Shown: positions 11,401 through 16,966 of the stretch, in pieces | How the letters are laid out: the number at the start of each line of letters is the position of its first letter | How positions within the stretch are numbered: position 1 is the first letter of the stretch | Assembly: GCA_013365325.1 (NCBI GenBank) | Contig: JABVXV010000664.1 | Span: forward strand, 1 to 16,966 | DNA: 16,966 bases | Direction of reading: 5' to 3' | DNA from: Dipetalonema caudispina | Lineage: Eukaryota; Nematoda; Chromadorea; Rhabditida; Onchocercidae | Made by a program: the position numbers and the translations under genes | The notes under the pieces: model-generated | The model's database searches: none | Seen by the model: the letters and a program-made list of their open reading frames with translations, nothing else | What the model was told of the DNA's origin: nothing

Positions 11401-11801
11401 TTAACTTTGAAAACTGTCACTCTCTACTCATGTTTTTGTTAATATTACTCGATAAATCTCACTGTTGTCACACCGCAAGCACAACTGATACTTATCGTGG
11501 CAGTGAATTGGCTTTTATCAGGTATTATTGTTCGAAATATACTGGCTTATTGGATTAGTCGATCGATAGATTTTCAAATTGTGCTTGAGAACTAGTTTCC
11601 AAAAATTAAGTTCGCCTGTTTTCTAACACTGCATGTATCATATGCGCGTGTATATGTGTGTTTTATGTCAAAGTGAACTAAAATTCATATTCGTTTGTTT
11701 TGTAATTGTGGTTTGCCGCTTTCAATATGTAACTGTTGTTTTATCAGACACCTTTACATCGAACAGGAAAAGTTAACTGGAGTGGAATAACTTCTATCTA
11801 A
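5379..11801 (+). CDS. Lipid phosphate phosphatase (PLPP/LPP, PAP2 superfamily), 9-exon gene model
   Basis: Integral membrane phosphatase. The family removes phosphate from phosphatidate, lysophosphatidate, sphingosine-1-phosphate and ceramide-1-phosphate at the outer face of the plasma membrane or in the lumen. Exons by hand: 5379-5436, 6137-6285, 6534-6657, 7067-7170, 9556-9702, 9932-10111, 10359-10645, 11133-11262, 11748-11801. They sum to 1233 nt, or 410 residues plus stop, and every junction keeps frame. The family hallmark KRGFYCDDESIRYPY is at residues 34-48. Motif C1 (KYTIGRHRP) is at 128-136, C2 (SGH) at 180-182, and C3 (TRVSNYKHHWSD) at 228-239 with His235 and Asp239. About six hydrophobic segments are spaced as in animal LPPs. 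The core matches human PLPP1 in order and spacing, but the roughly 155-residue cytosolic tail is much longer. An in-frame TAA 9 nt before the ATG supports this start. Cassette exons and alternative ends are listed separately. Family call is near certain; exact isoform structure is inference. Confidence 0.9.
5743..5893 (+). CDS. Candidate alternative first exon inside intron 1
   Basis: The open frame from ATG 5743 runs 50 codons plus one base to a donor-like A|GTAAAT at 5894. That is phase 1, exactly the phase needed to join exon 2 at 6137. The fused product would be 441 residues without cassettes. Its end reads SLFLLISGIPYIWIIVAI and then continues TIPLLIF, a plausible longer TM1. Against it: the frame is only 62 codons if read through, base composition is barely richer than the intron, and no good trans-splice acceptor precedes the ATG. 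A TGTAG at 5746-5750 could instead make this an internal acceptor. Confidence 0.28.
6137..6285 (+). CDS. Exon 2: end of TM1, family hallmark loop, TM2
   Basis: It follows a TTTTCAG acceptor (ends 6136) and stops at CTT|GTATAC (phase 0). It encodes residues 20-69, including KRGFYCDDESIRYPY at 34-48. This stretch is conserved throughout the LPP/wunen/PLPP family and separates it from other PAP2 proteins. The hydrophobic MLVVIGLVIPAIL starts TM2. A poly-T tract begins about 23 bases into the following intron. Confidence 0.9.
6534..6657 (+). CDS. Exon 3: TM2 end, basic cytosolic loop, start of TM3
   Basis: The acceptor is AATTTTAG (ends 6533) and the donor G|GTGAGT (phase 1). It encodes residues 70-110, with the strongly basic cytosolic segment TWERKCRNEFLHYRCRRY followed by RLVVRLYVFF, the first part of TM3. 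The intracellular loop between TM2 and TM3 is longer and more basic than I would expect for vertebrate LPPs. Confidence 0.88.
7067..7170 (+). CDS. Exon 4: TM3 and catalytic motif C1
   Basis: The acceptor is AAATTTTAG (ends 7066) and the donor AAAG|GTACAT (phase 0). It encodes residues 111-145. Motif C1 of the PAP2 superfamily, Lys-x6-Arg-Pro, is present as KYTIGRHRP (128-136) and supplies phosphate-binding residues at the extracytoplasmic face. The exon ends with AVCKPK, the start of the loop that carries the glycosylation site in vertebrate LPPs. The two cassette exons would insert exactly here. Confidence 0.92.
7989..8054 (+). CDS. Candidate 66-nt cassette exon A (22 residues)
   Basis: It sits between a TTTTTTGCAG-type acceptor ending at 7988 and a consensus donor CGT|GTAAGT. 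It is exactly 22 codons, open, and phase 0 at both ends, so inclusion after exon 4 keeps frame. It begins HIGIQHIAIGG and ends TLAIRR, with NRT, a potential N-glycosylation sequon, in the middle. It would lie in the extracytoplasmic loop between motifs C1 and C2. The basic protein does not need it, because exon 4 joined to exon 5 gives normal LPP spacing. Usage is inferred. Confidence 0.6.
8416..8445 (+). CDS. Candidate 30-nt microexon B (10 residues)
   Basis: A TTTTTATAG acceptor ends at 8415 and a good donor AAAG|GTAGGT follows. The 30 bases encode TYSKSSAVIK, open and phase 0/0, so the microexon can be included alone or after cassette exon A. It would add a polar, Ser-rich stretch to the C1-C2 loop. 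The donor AAAG|GTA resembles that of exon 4. Its very short length makes a chance match more likely than for exon A, but the two lie in the same intron in the same phase. Confidence 0.5.
9076..9115. repeat. Intronic inverted repeat, 13-bp perfect arms
   Basis: AATTCAATTTTAA at 9076-9088 is the exact reverse complement of 9103-9115, separated by 14 bases. It could form a hairpin in the pre-mRNA upstream of exon 5. AT-rich arms are cheap by chance. Confidence 0.6.
9556..9702 (+). CDS. Exon 5: C1-C2 loop, catalytic SGH motif, TM4 start
   Basis: The acceptor is ATATTTCAG (ends 9555) and the donor GCA|GTGAGT (phase 0). It encodes residues 146-194: a Cys-containing extracytoplasmic loop (FETC, FEC) and then LSFYSGHSAFSFY, which holds catalytic motif C2. 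His182 is the predicted proton donor that helps release the product. The vertebrate loop sequon (NCS in PLPP1) is not present in this exon; cassette exon A would supply one. Confidence 0.93.
9768..9826 (+). repeat. Intronic 26-bp direct repeat, 33-base offset
   Basis: 9768-9793 and 9801-9826 share TCGA.TCTACTAACCCAAATA.ATAT with two differences. Each holds TACTAAC, the form of a strong branch point, in the short intron before exon 6. Confidence 0.8.
9932..10111 (+). CDS. Exon 6: TM4, TM5, catalytic motif C3, TM6 start
   Basis: The acceptor is CAACTTTGCAG (ends 9931) and the donor a weak ATG|GTTATT (phase 0). It encodes residues 195-254, starting LYLQARLYRP, which is almost identical to the matching point in vertebrate LPPs. 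TM5 (LPVIQFALFGGAAFVAY) follows, then motif C3 as TRVSNYKHHWSDV. His235 is the expected nucleophile and Asp239 its partner. The usual Ser of the SR pair is Thr228 here. If the weak donor is not used, the frame continues to a TAA at 10199-10201. Confidence 0.92.
10359..10645 (+). CDS. Exon 7: TM6 end and common cytosolic tail
   Basis: The acceptor is GAATTTAG (ends 10358) and the donor AGATT|GTAAGC (phase 2). It encodes residues 255-349 plus two bases. The opening AVFIAEVFSRRE matches the end of TM6 and its basic stop-transfer in PLPP1. The rest is a hydrophilic Asn/Pro/Ser-rich tail with no domain I recognise. The frame is also open over the donor to TAA 10647-10649, so an unspliced message ends after Leu350. 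A second AG (ends 10361) would shift the frame and stop early. Confidence 0.88.
11133..11262 (+). CDS. Exon 8: tail A, first part
   Basis: It follows a TTTCCAACTAG acceptor (ends 11132). Its first base completes the codon started by exon 7, and 43 codons stay open to a donor-like AAC|GTATGG (phase 0). Pieces read LPSLDGFRYLS and QELQETVTDQYCATGHSAE. Composition and codon use are richer in G/C than the flanks, as in the certain exons. If the donor is skipped, the frame ends five codons later at TGA 11275-11277. No domain recognised. Confidence 0.7.
11344..11404 (+). CDS. Possible third alternative last exon (tail C)
   Basis: A very strong pyrimidine-rich acceptor, TTTCTGTATTTCTTCAG, ends at 11343. 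Joined to exon 7 in phase 2 it gives a completed Phe codon and 19 codons (starting TSNSITTVRDSS) to TAA 11402-11404, a 369-residue product. Joined to exon 8 it would stop after two codons. The second half of the frame is a TA microsatellite, which weakens the case. Confidence 0.25.
11748..11801 (+). CDS. Exon 9: tail A, C-terminus
   Basis: The acceptor GTTGTTTTATCAG ends at 11747. Phase 0 entry from exon 8 gives 17 codons, TPLHRTGKVNWSGITSI, then TAA 11799-11801. The last three residues TSI fit a class-I PDZ ligand (S/T-x-hydrophobic), which is inference. An AATAAA at 12004-12009 lies about 200 bases downstream. Confidence 0.65.
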   Translation, partial: TPLHRTGKVNWSGITSI

Positions 11802-12003
11802 AGCACCAAATCCTCTCATCTTAAAGCCGGTATGGATAACAGAGAATACTGTTTATCTCTTAACTGTCATTTGTCAAACAGTAGCACCTATATTAAGCCA
11901 TATATAAATTGACGCAAATGATTTATGATAATGAATATATGAGGAGTCTCTTTTAATGGTTATTTCTATCGTGATGATTTTTTATACTAATTGTAAAATT
12001 CGC

Positions 12004-12009
12004 AATAAA
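12004..12009 (+). promoter_or_regulatory. Candidate polyadenylation signal for tail A transcripts
   Basis: AATAAA lies about 200 bases after the tail A stop, a usual 3' UTR length in nematodes. Further AATAAA copies at 12489-12494 and 12523-12528 could give longer UTRs. In such AT-rich DNA the hexamer also occurs by chance. Confidence 0.4.
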
Positions 12010-12108
12010 TTCAAATCTCATGTTTTACTATAATACTTTTCGCATCATTTTCAATCCAGAAATATCTTTTAAACTAGGAATATTAAGTCATCATTTTTGA
12101 GCGTTTGC

Positions 12109-12135
12109 TATATATATATATATATATATATATAT
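12109..12135. repeat. (TA)n microsatellite
   Basis: 27 bases of pure TA in the region downstream of the tail A stop. Confidence 0.95.
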
Positions 12136-13322
12136 CAAAGCACACTGTGAATACTCCTAATATATTTGAATATCCTTACTTTATCATTTCTATTTTGATA
12201 TTCTTTATTTTTATTCTAGATTCTACTTTTTCGAATGGTTTTTTTTTTTTTTTTAAAAGCAGAGTTCTTTTATGATGTTATATTGCCAAATGTATTTATA
12301 AATTTTTTATATGCTACTTATTTTTCTGTGTAATTATTCTTCAGTGATATAAGATCTTAACGCTTTCCATTTTTTTTTTTGAGATACAATGAGCATTTAA
12401 TTTATATTTTTTAATTTCTTTCCATTTTTTCTTTATATTTGTATTGTTAGTATGAAATGAAATGCAATGTATGTCATAATTTGTCAACAATAAATTTTTG
12501 AGAATATTTCATTTCATCATCAAATAAAAGGGAAATTATCGCTACTGTTATGTTTACTAAAATTTGCCAATATAATGCTTTTAGTTTTTGTTATTGCTGG
12601 TATTTTTTTTCTTTCATGAATGATTCATTTTAAAAAAAAAAAGAAAAGAAAAAATTTGCTTCCTTGTTTGTTATTTTTATATGCTATGACTCTGTAACAT
12701 ATGGAATCATTTCTTCTGATAATTTCAATTTTTTTTTTTTTTTAGCTATTTACAGTGTGATTTAATGAGGCTATTTCATGATCGATTATAAATTTTCCCA
12801 GAAAACTTATGAAATATATGAAGATTTGTTGGCTATGATGATAATTAGCGCAGTCAATTAATTTTTTTTTCTAAAGCTGTTAGTGAAATTTGTGCACATG
12901 TTTTTTTCATATTATCTCTTTTGATAAATATCGGTGGAAGTTTTTGCGTATATGTAATGATTAAAATAGCCTTAAGAGGATTAAATTCACCATCTATATA
13001 ATCTTGTTTTCGTCTTTTTTTCTTTTTTTTTTTTTTTGTTGATGATAAAAAAAATAACTTTCTCTGTTTATACTTTTCAACAATAAAAGAACTTCTCTAT
13101 CTGATAATTTTCGATTTTGCTTGCTAAGATAGATAAGCGTTAACTACTTTGAAAGTAAACTGATTTAATTTAAAATTCTACGAAAATACTTATTTTGTCC
13201 GGTTAAAAAGACTGAAATATAAAATATAAGAAGTTTCAGCAATTCGTTTAAAATAATCAACTTAATAAAATTTCAAAGAAAAAGAGGAAAGATTATTTGT
13301 CACAGTGAAAAATGCATTTCAG

Positions 13323-13476
13323 TCCCTCTTCTGTATCGCTACGGTCGTTATCGATGACCGGTTCTTATTATTCAGCTTTTGCGGATATGGAATCATTAAT
13401 CTCAGCATCAAGCTATCCATCTCGCGATTACTACAGTGTTCTCTCACATCCAATTATACCGTTCGAAGTGACCTAA
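13323..13476 (+). CDS. Distal alternative last exon (tail B)
   Basis: The acceptor AATGCATTTCAG ends at 13322. One base completes the phase-2 codon of exon 7, making Phe350, and 50 codons follow to TAA 13474-13476. The product would be 400 residues, or 432 with both cassettes. The block is clearly richer in G/C than its surroundings and reads like coding sequence: SVSLRSLSMTGSYYSAFAD, then PSRDYYSVLSHPII. The tail has 14 Ser and 5 Tyr in 50 residues, an RSLS site, and YSVL, which fits the Y-x-x-hydrophobic sorting pattern. It cannot join exon 8 or 9 in frame, so it would replace tail A. It could instead be the end of another, unseen gene, but no partner exon is visible. Confidence 0.65.
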
Positions 13477-13975
13477 GAATTGTCACCGTAATCTTTATAA
13501 AGTTTTACAAATTCTCCGGAATAACTATTAATTTATATTTATTTGATTTTATAACTCAAATTTTATATACGTTAATTCTGAAATTATGTTTGATGAATTT
13601 GAAAAATAGATTTGCTATGATTCTTTTTTTTTTTTCACTTTTTTTATCGTCATAAATTATTTTTTATAATTCAAATTTAATCATTTTATCATACATTACA
13701 AACATTTTCCTCCAATAATCATATATATATATTTAGCATAAGGATAGTTTTAAAAATACAAAACATTCCTACATCTCTCCTCTTATCATTGTACAAATTT
13801 TTATAAATTTTTACTATTTTGTTTTTTTTTTTTTCTGTTGAACATATTATGTTCATTCTTCTTATTGAGAACTAATAGTGCTACTTTATGATGAATTCAA
13901 TATTAACAGTTATCGTAAAGGATATTAACGATGATATTTTTATTAATTGAATTCATTCATTTAAATTGAAATTGC

Positions 13976-13981
13976 AATAAA
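13976..13981 (+). promoter_or_regulatory. Candidate polyadenylation signal for tail B transcripts
   Basis: AATAAA lies about 500 bases downstream of the tail B stop. I noticed no nearer exact hexamer, so the 3' UTR would be rather long unless a variant signal is used. Confidence 0.25.
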
Positions 13982-15418
13982 ATTTGATTTCATTTTCAAC
14001 CGTATTTGCAAAAAATATATTTCTTATATGTTAGATTAAATGCTATATTAATTGACACTTTTAATTAGTATTTTGTTCGTGTTCTTTTTAATCATTCATA
14101 TTGTTGCATCATTTTATGATATTTTTCAATTTTCGGTTTTTCCAAATTATCATTTATTTCTAGTAGGCTAAATTTGAAACTTCGTTAAATTGGCATAGAA
14201 TTTGATCAATAAAAGGAATGAATTTCTATGTTATCTTCAAATAATTAAATGATTTGTGGAAATGTCTACGATGTGTTTTAAATATTTAGAATTAAATGAA
14301 ATCATAAAATTTCGTAAAAATATGCTTTTTCATTTGAACAATGATATTTGGTTATTCCATTAATGAATGAATAATAAATTAAGGTTACCATTGGATAAAT
14401 CCTTCTATAAATATACCATTTGCAGTGGCTATCAATTTTATTCAATTTTTTTTTCTATTACTGTGAACAATCGATATTTATCATTTGCATCTAATTTCTT
14501 TACCTGTTTTTAATTCTACTTACTTTAATATTATAAATTATATTTTAATTAATATGCGACATTATCAAGCGATTTGCTTAATATGTGATATTGTTGTTTT
14601 AATTTTAAATTCATACTCATTTCTTAGCTGTTGAAGTATTTCCTTATCGTTTTCATCTATATCATTGATTGTTTGATGATTTTGTTAACTGTATAATTAT
14701 CAGTTTTGTTGAAAAAGAATAATTAAGATTGTATTTGAAAAAAAGACTGAAATTTCAAGGCTTAAAAAGACATCAAAATTTTAATGCTGAAATAATTGGA
14801 AGTAAATTTTAAAGAAGAAAAAGTATATTGCTTTTTTGACCATAGAATGTTCATTATTAATTTTTTTTTTTTTTTTAATTTACTGCGTTTTATGAAATGA
14901 GGAGAAAAAAAACAAATGAAATTAAGATTGATAGATGTTTTTGTGTTTGTTCAAAATACACTAATTTTTCCCTTTTCTTTTATTTGCATAATAATTAATT
15001 AATCATAAATGTGTAAAAGAAACAATATGCTTATGCTTTTTTTTTTCCATTTAAAAAAAGTAGTTAATAACCAAAATATATCATATTATTAGTGGTAATT
15101 ATTTGAAATAATTTCTCAAAAATGATTCATCCGATTTATTGCCTCAAAATTTTTCAATCATACATTGCTTAATTATTAAGCTTTTCTTTGGCATCATATT
15201 TTATTTTGTTAATTTATGACATATAAAACTTCCTTTTTAATAAAAGTACAATACATATCATTATTGATTGATTAATTGTGCAAGATGTTAAAAATGATTA
15301 ATTTTCATTATAGGAGAATTTATGATTTCAAAGGATGCAAGTACACAATCGCTAGAAGTGATATTTGATAATGATGTATTAGAAATTATTTGGAGAATTT
15401 CAATGGAAAAAAGAGAAG

Positions 15419-15436
15419 GAGAGAGAGAGAGAGAGA
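15419..15436. repeat. (GA)n microsatellite
   Basis: A short pure GA run inside a longer purine-rich block (about 15403-15445). Confidence 0.85.
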
Positions 15437-15761
15437 AGGAAAAAACGAAGTGAAAATTTGTAGCAATTTCCAAGCATTCTTAGTTTTGATTATGATAAAT
15501 TTTATGAAATATAAAACTATACGAAAAAAAAGTGGAAGAAAAGGAGAAAAAATAGAAAAATATATTGTTTTATGTGAAATAGGGGAAAATTATTTTTACC
15601 TATCATACTTTTCGTACTATATTTTAGTGGCCTGAAATAAGAAAATTTGATTGCGGAAAATTTCCATAGCGAAGAATAACGAAATTTTAAAATAGCGGAA
15701 ATTCGAAGGATTTTTTAAATGTCAAGAAATTTCTTTGATGCTATTCATATGATACATATTA

Positions 15762-15831
15762 ATTAGCATAAATAGCATGAATTAGCATAATTATCATAAA
15801 TGACATGATATATATATATATATATATATAA
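15762..15831. repeat. 19-bp tandem repeat followed by (TA)n
   Basis: Units at 15762-15780 and 15781-15799 begin ATTAGCATAA, and each is itself two similar 9-10 base halves. A partial copy leads into a 22-base TA run (15809-15830). Confidence 0.8.
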
Positions 15832-15965
15832 GGCTAACTATATATTTGATGAATATCAGTGGCGTGTTGTTCATTGTGTTGTTTAACGCTGATTAATAAT
15901 AAATTTTTATTCTTGTGTGAATTTAATTTAATTAAATTTAGATTAAGCGTATAAAAAATGAAAAA

Positions 15966-16047
15966 AAAAAGCTTACTATTATTTGTAATAATTGCAATGT
16001 ATTCGACGAATAATTCGGTATAATTATTATTGTTGTTTAAGCTTTTT
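15966..16047. repeat. Imperfect long hairpin with 10-bp perfect ends
   Basis: AAAAAGCTTA at 15966-15975 is the exact complement of 16038-16047. The arms continue imperfectly inward through AT-rich sequence, and the centre holds ATTCGACGAAT. The size would fit a tiny palindromic element, but no target duplication or known family is visible. Confidence 0.45.
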
Positions 16048-16917
16048 CATGTATGATTTATTACTAACATTGATAGTTATAATATACATTTAATCTTAAA
16101 TTAATTATGCATTAAGATAAATAATTTATATTATATGGAAAGTATTATATGAGTAGGATTACACTGATTTGTCATAAACTGTTTGGTAATTGTTGTATTA
16201 GGTAAAATTTCGTCCTTATAAATTATTATTCACTACAAATTTCTAAACGAATTACAGAATAGAATTGTTATCATTAATTATGATACGATTAAAATAAGCA
16301 TAAATAAGTGTACGATGATATTTCAATCATGATTATTTATTCAGAATTCATTTTGTAACAAATAAATATTTATAAAATATTTTTTTGGATTCATTTTCCA
16401 TCTCAACAACTTATATTTTCCAATTTTTATGCAAATAAGATGGTGAAGAAAAGGAAGCAAAACGATGAAGTTTGGTAGGATGGAAAAATCTTTGATAATT
16501 TATTGATTTAAGTTAAATGTCATAAAATTAAGTTAATTCTATCTAAAATTAGCAATTTAGCTTTGAAAAAAATAAAAATCGATTTGCATATGCATTCAAT
16601 TATTCCAATTGAAATAATTAATTGAACCCAAAAATTTATTGGACATACATACATGTATAATTTAGTCAATTGTACATAATTCATTGGAAATTTTTAACTT
16701 TCAGTAATTTAATTACTCCAATTTACAGTAGTATCCAAGAATATAATAAACACTCTAAATATGCCATTGGAATGATTGGAACAAGTTTTTTGAATGATTG
16801 ATATTTGGCAATGTCAACATTTCATACATTTTTTTTTTTTTTTTCCCTATTTTACAAGTTAAATTGCTATTTAGGTATTGTTTTTCAATATCATAGTATT
16901 TCATCTTATCTTTTAAC

Positions 16918-16921
<4 letters not shown>

Positions 16922-16952
<31 letters not shown>
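16922..16952. repeat. (TC)n microsatellite
   Basis: About 30 bases of TC with a single TTT interruption near the end of the window. Confidence 0.92.
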
Positions 16953-16953
<1 letters not shown>

Positions 16954-16966
16954 ATTTGCTAATTTA

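Larger units (their letters stand above)
11802..13322 (+). other. 3' UTR of tail A and intron leading to tail B
   Basis: AT-rich, with T tracts at about 12240-12254, 12370-12380, 12730-12743 and 13022-13037, and several AATAAA hexamers. I found no further phase-compatible exon here. If tail B is used, all of it is intron. Confidence 0.5.
13477..16966. other. AT-rich intergenic DNA, no supported gene
   Basis: Only short AT-driven frames occur on either strand, including an 81-codon Lys-rich one at 15390-15635 that runs over a GA microsatellite. Nothing resembles an exon of a known protein, a tRNA or an SL RNA. The first few hundred bases are probably the 3' UTR of tail B. Confidence 0.6.

Noticed and set aside
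13305..13655. 116-codon frame starting at ATG 13305
   Set aside because: The coding-like part (13323-13476) reads in a different frame from a TTTCAG acceptor; the rest is hydrophobic AT-driven sequence.
1..16966. Bacterial features, CRISPR arrays, tRNA, rRNA, SL RNA and transposase genes
   Set aside because: I searched by eye on both strands and saw none. The spliced animal-type gene rules out a bacterial reading of this window.

Overview
This window looks like AT-rich nuclear DNA of a nematode, most likely a filarial (clade III) species. The grounds are the very AT-rich composition, dense homopolymer T tracts, introns ending in TTTTCAG-like acceptors, and one intron-split gene whose protein is clearly animal. 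The species assignment is inference; no rRNA, tRNA or mitochondrial marker is present to fix it.

Layout. Bases 1 to about 5230 hold no gene I can support. They are AT-rich intergenic or promoter DNA with a degenerate tandem hairpin repeat (3134-3492), oppositely oriented TG and CA microsatellites (3549-3584 and 3869-3950), a 16-bp palindrome and a 22-bp tandem duplication. Bases 5379-11801 (to 13476 by an alternative end) carry one plus-strand gene. It encodes a six-helix lipid phosphate phosphatase of the LPP/PLPP (PAP2, wunen-like) family. I reconstructed it by hand as nine constitutive-looking exons, giving 410 residues. All three phosphatase signature motifs are present and fall in separate exons. 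From 13477 to 16966 I see only AT-rich DNA, microsatellites and short repeats.

The most interesting aspect is that this gene appears built for extensive alternative splicing. (1) Two small phase 0/0 cassette exons of 66 and 30 nt lie in the 2.4-kb intron between catalytic motifs C1 and C2. Together they would add 32 residues, with a new N-glycosylation sequon, to the extracytoplasmic loop beside the active site. (2) After the last common exon there are at least two frame-compatible ends. Exons 10+11 end in a class-I PDZ-ligand-like TSI. A distal exon at 13323-13476 encodes a Ser/Tyr-rich tail with a YSVL sorting-type motif. (3) The donor of the last common exon overlaps a stop codon, so intron retention gives a third, tailless product. 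(4) A weak donor after the C3 exon would, if unused, give a 283-residue form. (5) A possible alternative first exon lies in intron 1 with the correct donor phase. All of this rests on reading frames, phases and splice consensus only; no transcript evidence is available here.
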